Source of the DNA: Zygaena filipendulae | Lineage: Eukaryota; Arthropoda; Insecta; Lepidoptera; Zygaenidae | Assembly: GCA_907165275.2 (NCBI GenBank) | Contig: OU015654.1 | Span: 13,781,501-13,845,500 of the forward strand | Direction of reading: 5' to 3' | Length of the DNA: 64,000 nt | Part shown: positions 47,356 through 57,850 of the stretch, piece by piece | Position numbering within the stretch: the stretch's first letter is position 1 | Layout of the letters: each line of letters starts with the position of its first letter | Notes under the pieces: generated by a model | Databases searched by the model: none | Told to the model about the DNA's origin: nothing | Seen by the model: only the letters and a program-made list of their open reading frames with translations | Program-made: the position numbers and the translations under genes

Positions 47356-48161
47356 GTCTAAAGATTCTTATATACGAAACGGGTTATCTTTGACACATTC
47401 TTAGAGTTGTCTCTAGGCAATTTGCAGAAGCTATGAAAAGCTTCCTATTGCCAATCCGGTTGTGCGTCATACAGTTGATGTAGGACTTCCAAGAAATAAA
47501 TATTATACAAGGAGATTACAATATTGCTCCACAAGGCTATAGCTATAAGCAACTGTGGACAATCAATTGCTTAAAGATATGCTTCAGTAAAGATCCTTGA
47601 GTTATTGCAAATAATTACAGTTCGTACGTATGTAATAGGGTTTTTTTGAAGGCAAGTGGTCAGTGGTCATCATTGCCTGCGGTATTTGTGGTAACTATGA
47701 CAAAGATTCTCTACAAATTTAAAGTAGGTTTTTTAGAATATTATCAATGTAATTAATCAGTTAAAAAACTGATAGAGTTGATTGTTGTTTGTTTTTTTAT
47801 TTACAATTCAATATAATAAATAAAACATTGAATTTTTATGTAAACAAAATTTTGCGAGCGCGTGTAAATCGATATTCAATGTCTTATGTTATATCAAACA
47901 AAAATAAATAATCAAATACGATAACTAGATAAACAAATATAAGAACAGTGATTGATGTGTCTTTATCAGGTGTACTCTGAGTACGCAGTACGTACAGACA
48001 TTTACTTTGCAAAAGACTTCAACGAGCTATACTCCTTTTGACATATTAGGACGAGAGTAAAATTGTAGCAGGAAAAGAAATATCGGAATACTTCTGTTGC
48101 TTGAAGTCAAAGACACGCAAATAAAGCTGCCAATGAGAGCAACTTTGACTATTTATTATTT

Positions 48162-48348
48162 ATAGCTGTTCCCCGCGATTTCATCCGCGGTAATTTCGGA
48201 GTTCCCGCGGGAATTCCGGGATAAAAACTATCCTATCTTTTAAGTTGGACCATTTTATGAATGGTTACAAAATTTTATCAAAATCCGTTCAGTAGTTTCG
48301 GAGTCCATCGCGGACAAACAACGTGACACGTGATTTATATATATTAGA
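48162..48348 (-). mobile_element. Helitron Hel-B
   Basis: TCTAATATATATAAATC at 48348; hairpin CGCGGATGAAATCGCGGGGA; CTAT end. Nearly identical to the 35787-36166 units. Confidence 0.87.
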
Positions 48349-48352
48349 TTTA

Positions 48353-48555
48353 CTAGCGGGGAACACCCCGCGGTTTCACCCGCGTTAATTTCGGAGATCC
48401 CGTAGGGATTCTGGGATAAAAGTACCCTTTGTCCTTTCTGTACCCCTGACTACGTGTATGCAAAATTTCGCGATAATCGGTTAAGCCGTTAACGCGTGAA
48501 AGCGTAACAGACAGACAGACAGAGTTATTTTCGTATTTATAATATTAAGTAGGGA
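48353..48555 (-). mobile_element. Helitron Hel-A
   Basis: TCCCTACTTAATATTATAAA at 48555; 3' end with ACCGCGGGGTGTTCCCCGCT AG. Four bases (TAAA) separate it from the Hel-B copy, same orientation. Confidence 0.83.
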
Positions 48556-48898
48556 TTCACGTCAAGAAAGTAATTGTACGAGTATGTTATTAAAATAGCA
48601 ATTTCTTACGTAGGTACATACACCTACTTTTAGATATAGGTTATAAAACATCTTATGTTGTTTTGTACCTATTTATGTCTTCTGAACGTCTAGTGATAAA
48701 AGTTTTTAATATTCATAAACTTAATTTAATTAACCGGTGGTATTTTTGTATTCATTAAAAACATTTTAATTTTAAATTTTCTAAAAGAATTTGCTCCATT
48801 TTAATAAAAGATCTACTATATAAATACAATCTTAAATTTTATTTTCCTAAAAATAAATTCACATGTTTTCTAATAAAATACATATTTTCACTTCTGTT

Positions 48899-48930
48899 AA
48901 TAAATAAATACATAAATAAATAAATAAAAG

Positions 48931-48962
<32 letters not shown>
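48899..48962. repeat. (AAAT)n / (ATTT)n inverted microsatellite
   Basis: TAAATAAATAAATAAA runs into TTATTTATTTATTTATTT, so the tract can fold on itself. Confidence 0.85.
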
Positions 48963-49602
48963 AATGACGCACTGACGTTTCTGTCCTACTGTAAATCGAA
49001 AATTTTTATAAAAATTTTAATGGTGTCCCATTATAAATGAAATACCTATGTAAAAAAGCGATAAATGACTTTTTTAAATTTATTGTTATGGATATAAATT
49101 TACCAACATTATGCAACTAAAAAAGAAAAAAAAAATGCCATTTTTACATTTTATAATTCAAGGCAATTTCAGTGTTTTGCAACACATACTCATGATAGAT
49201 ACTCCTCTGTTTTAAGTAGATACTAGTGATATATTTGTATGACCTCTGAACCGATATAATTGCTTTTTATTTTTAGAATCAAGTATTACAAGTTGATATT
49301 GTCAGGAAGACTGTTTGCATATTGTTATACGAGTATAGAGGTCGTTGTAAGGTTGCCATTTTGAAATGTTTTTTAAAGTGACGTGCAATTAAAAAAAGAT
49401 TGCTTAACTAGAAAAGAGAATACTTATTTTAAAGTGAAAATTGAGTATTGAGTTGAAAAAAACACGTTACGTCTTTTAGGTCTTTTTTAATAAATAAATT
49501 AGTAAATGAATTTGCTGGTAAAGTTACTGTTGGCAGTAACTTAATATTTCCACGAAATAATGACTTTCCATTCAGGGAGTTTGGAAATTAGCTAAGGGCG
49601 GC

Positions 49603-49775
49603 GCCACAGTCTTTGCGGCGGCGGTGGCGGCGGCGGCAGCGGCAAAAACAAATGGTAGACAACATAAGAAGTGGGCCACAGCTATCAGCGGCGCAAGCTG
49701 TGGCCAACCTATTATATTGTCTACCATTTGTTTTTGCCGCCGCCGCCGCCGCAACCGCCGCCGCAGACTGTGACC
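49603..49775. mobile_element. GC-rich GGC/GCC foldback
   Basis: Arms 49603-49683 and 49695-49775 pair over about 80 bp: CCACAGTCTTTGCGGCGG against its complement, then the AAAAACAAATGGTAGACAA core. An 11-base loop separates AGCT/AGCT. It sits in strongly AT-rich DNA. The 60-codon alanine-rich frame in it is an artefact of the GCC repeats. Confidence 0.85.
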
Positions 49776-49840
49776 AGTAATACCTGCTTAAAATTGAAAA
49801 AAAAAAATTAATTCCTCGTCTTCTAAAAAATTATAAAAAA

Positions 49841-50297
49841 CTACCAGTGCCCCGTGATTTCACTCGCGTGAGTTTTGGAATTTCCGCAGGAACTCCAAAA
49901 CAGCCTAATTTACTCCTTATAACATTAGCAGTGAAAGTTCGGTCAAAATTGGTCCAACCGTTTCGGAGATTCACCCACGTGAGTTACGAAATATTACGAA
50001 ATTTCGGGATAAAAAGTTGTCACAGTTACTCCTAAGCACATCAGCTATCTGCCAGTGAAAGTCCCGTTAAAATAGGTCCAGCCATTTCAGTGATTAGCCG
50101 AAACAAACAGACAGACAGACAGACAGAGAAAAAATTAAAAATAGATTTTTTGATGCAAGTACCGTATACTTTCGCATGCATTTAATGAAAAGCTATTAAT
50201 TTGAGATTACAAAGAGACACTTAAATTTTTTGTAAATTATTTGCTTTGTAAAAATGAATGAATAAATAAATAAATAAAAAAAAAAATTATGTCTAGA
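49841..50297 (-). mobile_element. Helitron Hel-G, long form
   Basis: TCTAGACATAATTTTTTTTT at 50297 with internal (TTTA)n and (GTCT)n; two CCTGCGGAAATTCC-like blocks; 3' end GGTAG. Confidence 0.77.
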
Positions 50298-51588
50298 TTA
50301 TGATATCAATCGCAAATGTCAACTTGAGCTGAATTGGATTTGCTCGTCGTTATTAGACCGTACGGCCTTTGTGACCTTTCGATAGCGAGGTCGCGTCGCG
50401 TCGGACGCGTATTTGGAAGATCATTGATGTGTTGAAGTGATCGTTTTTTATTGTTATTTATTTTTTGGGTTCAAACGATTTATCTATCTTTTTATTTCAG
50501 ATGAACTAAACATAGTTCATAAAACGGTTTTTGGTTTGGATTTCCGGTGAGAGTGGGCTTTGAGTGATGAACTTTGATGTTTCACTTTCCAGTTTGGGCG
50601 TGTTTATATATCTATCTATACCATAATTAATTTTTATTTAGTAATTATTATTATAGTTATATCGACCAAATAATCCTACAAATATGATACTTTTATATTA
50701 AGATGTTTGCATATTTTTATGTTTGTGCCTTAAACAACCCTAAACGGTTGAATTTTAATATTTTGTTGTTAATTTGAATGTTAATGAAATTTGATACACG
50801 GAATATAGGTAGGTACACTTTTTATTTGATTCAAAAATATTTTTGATCCCAAGATTCACATTTGTTCAAAACTCGAGAACAAAATAAAATATTAAATTAT
50901 TTTACTTTCTGACATCTGTACTCTATTCTTTCTACAGTGAATCATTATTTTTATACACTAGAAAGGATCGCCCATCCTTTAGGTAACAGGTAACTTTGCT
51001 GGGTGGTGATTGCTGTCCGAAACAACCTTTAAACTGACGACCAGGAGGTAACCAGGTGTCAAACACTGGAAGTGAGGCGTGTAATGGAGGAAGGATTCAT
51101 ATTCTTACATGCATAGTACTTTTTGTACTCTGTGCACTAAAGGTTTTTGTATAACTGAAATATCTTTTAACGCCTAATATTTTCTATGGTATCAAATAAC
51201 TAAGGAAGAAAAAATTATAAAAAATCGCATATATCTTCATGCTTGTCTCCCAGCTCTTAACTTTTAATCATAATTCAATTTTATCTGTTTCACGCATTTC
51301 AGCTAAAAAGTATATGAAATTATTATATACTGAATCCTCAGCAACGTATGAGCAAATAAAATCTTTCTCGTCTAGTGGAGAACCTCGCTAAGTTTTAAAT
51401 TCAAACAATCACTTTTAAGCTATAGTTAAAGGTTGATTTTAATGCATATAAAATTGAGACTTCCGATTTATAAATCAATAACCATCCAATCCATTCGAAA
51501 AACAATGAACCTTCATTCAATTAGCTACATGCAATAGTCTCTTATTTAGAATTCTTAGATCCTCACAAATCACAAAATGTACCAATCA

Positions 51589-51814
51589 GGGCCCTTATTC
51601 ACTAGACCAACAACATTCCTTGCCCATAACGCGCGTCCCAAAAACGCATTTCTAAACGTTCTTGATGCCAAGATATTGGAAATTATTATTCTTTATGCCA
51701 TAAGAAACGTTGTAAATGTATTTTTTTGCAGTAAAATTTCTTTGATTACGAGGTAAAGACAGTTTTTGCGGCGTCTTGTCTTAGCGCGGCGTGTTACGTT
51801 ATAGTGAATAAGGG
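51589..51814. mobile_element. TIR MITE family 2, full copy
   Basis: GGGCCCTTATTCACTAGACC at the left and ATAGTGAATAAGGG at the right; the interior aligns with 19757-19986, including the AAATTATTATTCTTTATGCC region. No coding content. Confidence 0.85.
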
Positions 51815-51961
51815 TAAACAGGAAAAGATCGTGAGAACTGGTTAAATAAGAGTAGGTAGCATTGCTGTGGATTCATGGATTAGTATTTGTCCAACAGTGG
51901 ATAAATATGGTTTTTTTCTACTCATTTAAGTTCAAATTCATGTGTTGTGTCAAATACAGGT

Positions 51962-52030
51962 TTTCAATTCAATTCATTTCATTCAATTCAAAATCAAAAA
52001 TACTTTATTGCCCCAAAATAGATGGTAAAT
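51962..52030 (-). repeat. retroposon 3' tail fragment
   Basis: TTCAATTCAATTCATTTCAT repeats followed by AAAATCAAAAATACTTTATT, typical of the end of an inverted LINE or SINE copy. Confidence 0.45.
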
Positions 52031-52611
52031 CTAGGACAAATAATTCAAACGTTCATCTATAATAATTTGAATGGAATGCATCTCTCGATTAAATAAGTCT
52101 ACACTATATTCCTGAAGATGTCCAAACATAGATATCATGTAAATACAGAACTGAAGAAAATAAATTAAATATGTTTATTATTAAACATCCATAGCCCTAA
52201 AGTAAAAAATAAGGCATGTTGTTTATATTTGCTTAGTTAAAATGATAAAGTAGTTAAATTTTAATTAATCAATTAATTAATCAAACAAATTTTTTTTTTA
52301 ATATTAATGAATAATGTTATCAAAGACACCGCTTCACCCACTCTACTAGCAGTTCAGTGAACCTGATAGGAATCAAAGGCCGCCAGTGCTTTTGTGGTCC
52401 ACTTTGAAAGATAGCGTAGACGTTTTATTTATTTTATGTATAAATGTAGGTAGTTACATAGGTATATAGGTATATATTGAATTGAGGCACGCTAGAACAG
52501 AGAATCCTAATATATTCCCCTGTTGCGGAAATGCTAAAAGAAATTCCAGGCATGACCTTTGTACATAATTACTCTTTTTGATCTCTGTTTATGTTTTTCG
52601 TATTTGCATTA

Positions 52612-52672
52612 ATCCTGACTATTATAAAACCGAGTGTGAGTTTAACTAGTTTTTGGAATTCCCGAAGTTAAT
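52612..52672 (+). mobile_element. Helitron remnant
   Basis: TCCTGACTATTATAAAACCG and GAGTGTGAGTTTAACTAG resemble Hel-A 5' and 3' ends with the middle deleted. Confidence 0.5.
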
Positions 52673-53049
52673 TTAACATAACGTATAAACATCTTAATTA
52701 TAATTTTCACGCTACATTAGGTATCAAGCGCGTGTTCAATAAGTCTTTAAAGTATAACGAGTAAAGCTAAATAAATATAAGTAGAATCCTTACATTTCTG
52801 TGATAAAATCCTTATAAAACAAAGCAGAAATTTTCAATTTCCAATTTAGCTATAAGTAAAAATTGATTGCCACTGCATAAGTGCATATTACAAATAGGTC
52901 AATTTGGTTGATTTTTTTATGTTTATTCTCGGACAAGACTTAGGTCTATGACAGAATTTATTTGAAAATGGTTAGGAAAAATGAAAATTCATTGACTTAT
53001 CAGGAAATATCGAAATCTTTTTGACTTGAAGCTTTAATTTGGCATTAAG

Positions 53050-53137
53050 AGCGTAGACGTCAGGTAAGAAAGGATTTTTATAACGGAGTTATCGAAATCA
53101 TGAAATCCACATGATCAAATCTGCAGGGAACAGCTAG
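53050..53137 (+). mobile_element. Helitron 3' half, diverged
   Basis: ACGGAGTTATCGAAATCATG and CAAATCTGCAGGGAACAGCT AG|T. Confidence 0.6.
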
Positions 53138-53645
53138 TAAATACTTCTTAAAAGAAATAATGCTGTCTGAACAACTTCAACCATCTCCTGGAAAGGTTTG
53201 CAACAAAATATATTCAAAACATTGCTATGATGACTTCACCAGCATTAGGGAAAGACACAATACCTATCCGATTTATGAAAACGTAGATCTTTAATATCGT
53301 AGTTACGACTGTGTTTGATAGATGGCGTTTATAAGTAGTAATGTATTGGCGAAGTAAAAGACTTAAACGCATGCGATTGTGCTAAATAATGCCTAAGCCT
53401 GCTTTTCATCGGTATTTTATAGTTATTTAAGGATTTGACTATTTAAGGATAGAAATTGATTGTACTCGTAAAGTGTGCGATGTTTTTTAAAATTTTGTTT
53501 CATATTTCGTTTTACTTCAAATCGATAAAATCTTTAGATTCCATGTAGTGTTGGTACAAGTCCATCAAAAATCCTGACCTGCCTAGCCAAAAAAACTGGC
53601 CTTAGAATATCAAATATTTTAAAAAGGATAATAATATATCAAGTG

Positions 53646-53902
53646 ATTAGATTAGATTAGATTTTTTTAGATTCATTTATTTCACATTATCAAATTCATA
53701 ATTACATTTAATTATAATATGTCAAAGGATAAAGTGATCGTCAAAGATTTAAATTCCAATACAAGAGAATTACACAATTACGTATACATAATGTCATAAA
53801 TGTCAAACAATGTCAATTAAAACAAAAAATAAAATAAAATTATGTCAAAATAAATGGAATATATAAAAAAAAGAAAAGAAATAAAGCTACATAATGTAGG
53901 AC
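53646..53902 (-). repeat. LINE 3' untranslated region and (TCTAA) tail
   Basis: The sequence between the ORF2 stop and a short tandem tail that reads TCTAATCTAATC on the minus strand (53646-53663 in plus coordinates). It is rich in short TGTCAAA-like words. It matches the fragment at 62893-63186, which shows that it belongs to the element and fixes the 3' end. Confidence 0.8.
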
Positions 53903-56872
53903 TCACAATGTCAAAAAATTAATAAATTCGTTTACCGAATAAAATTCATTTTCTAACAAAAGATTCTTTAATCGGCGATAAAACGTTTCGTCATCAGTCA
54001 CGTTCCTCAGATCTGCGGGTAGCCGCTCGTAATAACTCGGACCAATCACACGCGGGTTTTTTTCAGCAAGTTTTGTCCGGTGAGGAACACTGGCGAGCCG
54101 CCCCATGTTCCTAAACGATCGCCCCCCGCACATTCGACGACCAAACCTATCGATGTTGCGACGGACATACGATATCACCTCGAACAGATACAGACCGGTC
54201 ATCGTCATCACGCCGTGTTGCACAAAAACTGACCTACAAGTTTGTCGTGGCTTTACACCGGCGAGAATTCGAATCGCGCGTTTTTGTAATACAAAGACAC
54301 GGCCAGAATCAGTCGAGTTCCCCCACAGCATTATACCATACGACATCAGCGACTGGAAATGCGCAAAGTACGTTTGCCTCAGTACGGCACTAGAGACTAA
54401 GGGGCGCAGCCTACGCAGAGCATATGCAGCACCACCGAGCTTATCACAAAGATGTTGTATGTGCGTTTTCCAGTTGATGTTACTATCGAGTGTGAAGCCA
54501 AGAAACCTGCACGACTGGCATACAGGTACTGGGTTGGTTATACTGAGAGGTTTCCCGACCCCCGTGGCCGTGAAAAGAATTAAATTAGATTTAGATGGAT
54601 TTAATATAAGACCATTTGCCGTGAACCATGTCTGTAGACGCTCAAAGGTGACATTTATTTTGACATTAAGGTCTTCGTATGTCCGTGCGCATACTATGAC
54701 TGTGGTGTCATCGGCGAATAGCACCACTAAACCATCCCTAATAAAATTTGCTAAGTCATTAATAATTGTCAAAAATAGTATATTTCCCAGCGATGAGCCC
54801 TGCGGAATTCCGACAGTGACGTTCCCAGCCTGAGATCTGTACCTTTGACCGCTCGAAGTGATCTCCACCAACTGCTGGCGATTTTCCAAGAAGGACCTAA
54901 GCAATCGGCGGGCATTGCCCTTTATACCGTAAGCCCATAACTTGTCTAGAAGGAGATCACTTCGAACAACATCAAAGGCCTTTGTGAGGTCGCAGAATAT
55001 ACCGGCAGTTTTGTACCCATCATCAATACCCGTTAGGATCGAGTCAATTACCTGATGGGCAGCCATGGTGGTGGATTTGCCTTTTCTGTAAGCATACTGT
55101 CTGTCTGTTAGTAAGTCATTCGTTTCAAGATAATCAATTAAACTGGAGGAGATAATCGACTCAATAATTTTTGATACAGTGGGGACAATAGATATTGGCC
55201 TATAACTGTCAACCTGGGTCTTATCCCCCTTTCCTTTGTAGACTGGACACACTCTAGTCACTTTGAGTACGTCAGGGTACACACCCACAGAGAACATGGT
55301 GTTGATAAGGTTGACCAGTAGATCGGCCAGCACTGGCCATGCGGATATAATAATGTTGACAGAAATGTCGTACACGTCCAGTGTACCAGACTTGGATAAC
55401 ATGCTTCTCAACATTTTATCAAGTTTTTCCTTAGATACAACAGGTAATGAATAATCGGGCAGATTTGACGTGTTTAAATACTCATTTAAGTAAGTGAGCG
55501 CCTCAGTCTTATTAGTTTTCAGTGGGAGCTTAGAAGTTATGTTAAGATAGTGATGGTTCATATGGTCAGGTATACGATTTGTCGGAACTGTGGCTCCCTC
55601 ACTAATAATTTCTAGGATCTGCGACTTACTATTGCTGTTGCGTGCTATTTCGTCGTTAACCAGTTTCCATACCTCTTTTGAGGGGTTTTTTGCGGAACGT
55701 AGCCTATTATCATTAAAATTGCGACGGTCTCGCAGGCTAGTTGATTTTATCAATTCAGAATAATGTTTAACGCACTTATTAATACTTTGGTCGTAAGGGT
55801 ATTGGTTTTTCATCAAACAGAAATCATCAAACTTTCTGATATAATTTGATAATTCATCACTCTGCCATGGAATACTATTTTTCTTTTTTAATTGTAACCT
55901 TCGATATGGGAAATGAATATTAATATAATACGTCAAAATAGAAAATAATTTATCGAATTTGTTGTTTATTGTAATGTCAGGTAGGTTAATAAAATTCCAA
56001 GTATAATTAATAATGTCAACATAAAAATTATAAATAGAATTTTGTGTGAATAGCCTCCTCTCCACAAAATTAACTGCATGGCGCTTATTTTTTACCTGAT
56101 CACTTGTTATCACAAAAAGCTGAGCATTATGATCGCTTATCGGTGTATCTATGGGGGCAGCACTGACGTCATCGTCACTACAAGCTACTATTCCACAGTC
56201 TAAGGATGTACTACAAGTGTTTGTGACACGCGTTGGAAAATTAACTATATTTTTGCAATTGTAGCAACATAATAAATCGTTAAGGTGTCGTCTATCGCAG
56301 TTGTCGGTAAGATAATCCACATTAATATCGCCGATCAAAAGAAATCTTTTGTTTTCGTCGATTACTTTTGATATTAACGCCTCAAGTATGTCTAAAAACT
56401 GTCTATAATCCCCTTGTCCTGTTCTATACACACCTATTATTATTAGCTTTATGGTACATAGTTCAATGGCAGTTAAATCGCAGTGAAACTCAACGGCGAG
56501 GCGCTGCAGGTCAGGTCTCTGTCTATAAGTTACACCGCTATGTACGTATAGTGCAACGCCGCCGTGCTCGATGCGCGTGCGACAGTAGTAACCGGCTAGC
56601 TCATAGCTACATAACCTCACGCGTTGAATCTCACCCGATTTACACCAAGTTTCAGAACAGACTAGTACATCAGGGTTGTACTTATTTAACAACATGTCTA
56701 ATAATCCAGTCTTGCTTATTATGGAGCGAACGTTTTGGTGAATAATTGTAAATTGGTCTACACTACGTTTGGAAGTTATTACCGACGCGATGTTAGTCGG
56801 CGCGATCGCGAGTTTTTTGAATTCTCCTTTTGCTTTTGAGTGATGACGTTGAACGGCCTCACGGATACTCCT
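53903..56872 (-). CDS. non-LTR retrotransposon ORF2: endonuclease and reverse transcriptase
   Basis: Nicks target DNA and reverse-transcribes the element RNA (target-primed reverse transcription). The frame is open from 56872 to the TGA at 53903-53905 with no stop or frameshift. The first in-frame ATG is at 56695, and 930 residues follow it. That ATG is probably not the true start: the upstream frame encodes IIHQNVRSI, the usual first strand of an exonuclease-endonuclease-phosphatase fold. Counting from that Met, the endonuclease has GDIN near residue 121 and SDHN near 187. The reverse transcriptase has SYRPIS near 496, DLTKAFD near 570, GIPQGS further on, and the catalytic FADD near 660. A cysteine/basic-rich thumb region and C-terminal tail follow. 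All catalytic motifs look intact, so the copy may be young. The motif style suggests the Jockey/CR1 superclade; I cannot fix the clade. ORF2 overlaps ORF1 in the -1 frame. Confidence 0.93.
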   Translation of the reverse strand, partial: RSIREAVQRHHSKAKGEFKKLAIAPTNIASVITSKRSVDQFTIIHQNVRSIISKTGLLDMLLNKYNPDVLVCSETWCKSGEIQRVRLCSYELAGYYCRTRIEHGGVALYVHSGVTYRQRPDLQRLAVEFHCDLTAIELCTIKLIIIGVYRTGQGDYRQFLDILEALISKVIDENKRFLLIGDINVDYLTDNCDRRHLNDLLCCYNCKNIVNFPTRVTNTCSTSLDCGIVACSDDDVSAAPIDTPISDHNAQLFVITSDQVKNKRHAVNFVERRLFTQNSIYNFYVDIINYTWNFINLPDITINNKFDKLFSILTYYINIHFPYRRLQLKKKNSIPWQSDELSNYIRKFDDFCLMKNQYPYDQSINKCVKHYSELIKSTSLRDRRNFNDNRLRSAKNPSKEVWKLVNDEIARNSNSKSQILEIISEGATVPTNRIPDHMNHHYLNITSKLPLKTNKTEALTYLNEYLNTSNLPDYSLPVVSKEKLDKMLRSMLSKSGTLDVYDISVNIIISAWPVLADLLVNLINTMFSVGVYPDVLKVTRVCPVYKGKGDKTQVDSYRPISIVPTVSKIIESIISSSLIDYLETNDLLTDRQYAYRKGKSTTMAAHQVIDSILTGIDDGYKTAGIFCDLTKAFDVVRSDLLLDKLWAYGIKGNARRLLRSFLENRQQLVEITSSGQRYRSQAGNVTVGIPQGSSLGNILFLTIINDLANFIRDGLVVLFADDTTVIVCARTYEDLNVKINVTFERLQTWFTANGLILNPSKSNLILFTATGVGKPLSITNPVPVCQSCRFLGFTLDSNINWKTHIQHLCDKLGGAAYALRRLRPLVSSAVLRQTYFAHFQSLMSYGIMLWGNSTDSGRVFVLQKRAIRILAGVKPRQTCRSVFVQHGVMTMTGLYLFEVISYVRRNIDRFGRRMCGGRSFRNMGRLASVPHRTKLAEKNPRVIGPSYYERLPADLRNVTDDETFYRRLKNLLLENEFYSVNEFINFLTL

Positions 56873-57693
56873 TCAGGCCATAGATCGGGGTTCCGAACGA
56901 GGCGCGCTCGTGCAGATGGGACGTCGAGTTTAAAAGAAGAATAGTCGCCGCGAGTCACCAACTTTTCACAACAGATGTTTTGTAAATTGAGACGTGATTT
57001 AAGGTGGCCTATGATGTCGTCAGCAGTGGTCTCCACGCTGAGGTTAAACAGATGGAGACTGCTAATGCGGGGGGGTCCTGCATTAAGGCTGCAAGCACTA
57101 CCCTGGGCCGCAGGCGTGACTTTTCTCCCAGGAGCAGCCTGCACCGCGTCTGCGTATGTTGATGGAGACTGGCTCAATTGTGAGGCGAGTGACTTTTTTG
57201 CAGCTGGGGTGGAAGTCTCGCCTGTGCCTGGACTCAATAGGTGACGGTTTTCTACAACAGTGTTGTCTGTGGTGTTCGAGGTGTCCAGTGAGTGTATTAA
57301 TCCTTGTGGCCCGGAGTTGTTCAAGCATAGTGGAACGGTCAGTTTTGATGGGATGGAGGTGACTGAGCCCAGTATATACGGCATCATTGAATTCGAGTTT
57401 ACGTCGGGTGAGTTTTTAAGAATAATATTTTGATTACATTTTTGGCTGTTATTTTTTGCGTCAATTTTGTAATTTACTTCGTCCATGGTCTTCATAAGTT
57501 GTTGCATAATGACACTTTGTTTTTCAATAAATGACTTTTGTACATTAATTACGTCAAAACACTCTTCTAATTGGATCTTCATTGCCGTTATTTTTGAACT
57601 AAGATCAGAAACAATGTCGACTAACCTTTCCATTGCCGCCTTCGTTGGTGGAGCCATATTTAAAGAATTATTACTAATTATATTATATGACAA
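56779..57693 (-). CDS. non-LTR retrotransposon ORF1 protein
   Basis: Probable RNA-binding, particle-forming protein of the same element, 304 residues, ending in TAA at 56779-56781. The start at 57693 gives MSYNIISNNSLNMAPPTK; the second Met (residue 13) is an equally possible start. Residues about 17-80 are heptad-rich and look coiled-coil. A low-complexity Ser/Thr/Ala/Gln region follows (about 150-205). The last 90 residues include a compact segment running from ISSLHLFNLSV to LWPEGVSVRPF, which resembles the C-terminal domain of CR1/Jockey-type ORF1 proteins. The tail is basic (SRSRRLTSRR). I see no CCHC zinc knuckle. The 3' end overlaps the ORF2 frame by 94 bases, and the slippery heptamer lies about ten codons before the stop. 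Assignment rests mainly on position directly upstream of ORF2 and on the C-terminal pattern. Confidence 0.85.
   Translation of the reverse strand: MSYNIISNNSLNMAPPTKAAMERLVDIVSDLSSKITAMKIQLEECFDVINVQKSFIEKQSVIMQQLMKTMDEVNYKIDAKNNSQKCNQNIILKNSPDVNSNSMMPYILGSVTSIPSKLTVPLCLNNSGPQGLIHSLDTSNTTDNTVVENRHLLSPGTGETSTPAAKKSLASQLSQSPSTYADAVQAAPGRKVTPAAQGSACSLNAGPPRISSLHLFNLSVETTADDIIGHLKSRLNLQNICCEKLVTRGDYSSFKLDVPSARARLVRNPDLWPEGVSVRPFNVITQKQKENSKNSRSRRLTSRR
56812..56818 (-). promoter_or_regulatory. candidate -1 ribosomal frameshift site (A AAA AAC)
   Basis: On the minus strand the ORF1 codons read TCA AAA AAC TCG. This places the canonical X XXY YYZ heptamer A AAA AAC in exact phase. A -1 slip continues as AAA CTC GCG ATC into the ORF2 frame and on to IIHQNVRS without a stop. 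Eleven bases downstream a 5-bp stem (CCGAC at 56800-56796 with GTCGG at 56786-56782) could act as a stimulator, and a CGCGAT/ATCGCG stem is an alternative. ORF2 has no Met before its endonuclease start, which favours this route. Confidence 0.6.
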
Positions 57694-57850
57694 TTAAAGC
57701 TTTGTGTATATAATGTACATGTAATGCTGAAATTCCGTTAATTTCCACCGCTAACTATATTTTTAATAAATTAAATATTAGGGACAAATAAATATACGTA
57801 TTACTTGTTTGACAGTTGAGGGTGGTGTCTTAGTATAAATACTTATTAAA
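57694..57850 (-). other. presumed 5' untranslated region of the LINE (limit unknown)
   Basis: AT-rich sequence directly upstream of ORF1. The element must start somewhere here, but I see no target duplication or second copy that fixes the 5' boundary. Confidence 0.3.

Larger units (their letters stand above)
47365..49600. other. AT-rich stretch between elements
   Basis: Other than the two Helitrons at 48162-48555 and the microsatellite at 48899, nothing is recognised. Confidence 0.5.
50300..53645. other. AT-rich stretch with scattered repeat ends
   Basis: A CpG-containing patch at 50340-50420 (GAGGTCGCGTCGCGTCGGAC) lacks a frame. The remainder has only the MITE at 51589 and small remnants. 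Confidence 0.45.

Noticed and set aside
49572..49754. 60-codon alanine-rich frame
   Set aside because: Product of the GCC repeats in the foldback arms.
54105..54833. 242-codon plus-strand frame
   Set aside because: Antisense shadow of the reverse-transcriptase ORF; no domain and no independent signal.
56368..56745. 125-codon plus-strand frame
   Set aside because: Antisense to the endonuclease domain of ORF2.
56782..56811. H-type pseudoknot after the slippery site
   Set aside because: CCGA/TCGG could pair across the CGCGAT/ATCGCG stem, but the connecting loop would be zero bases, which is not feasible; only simple stems are kept.
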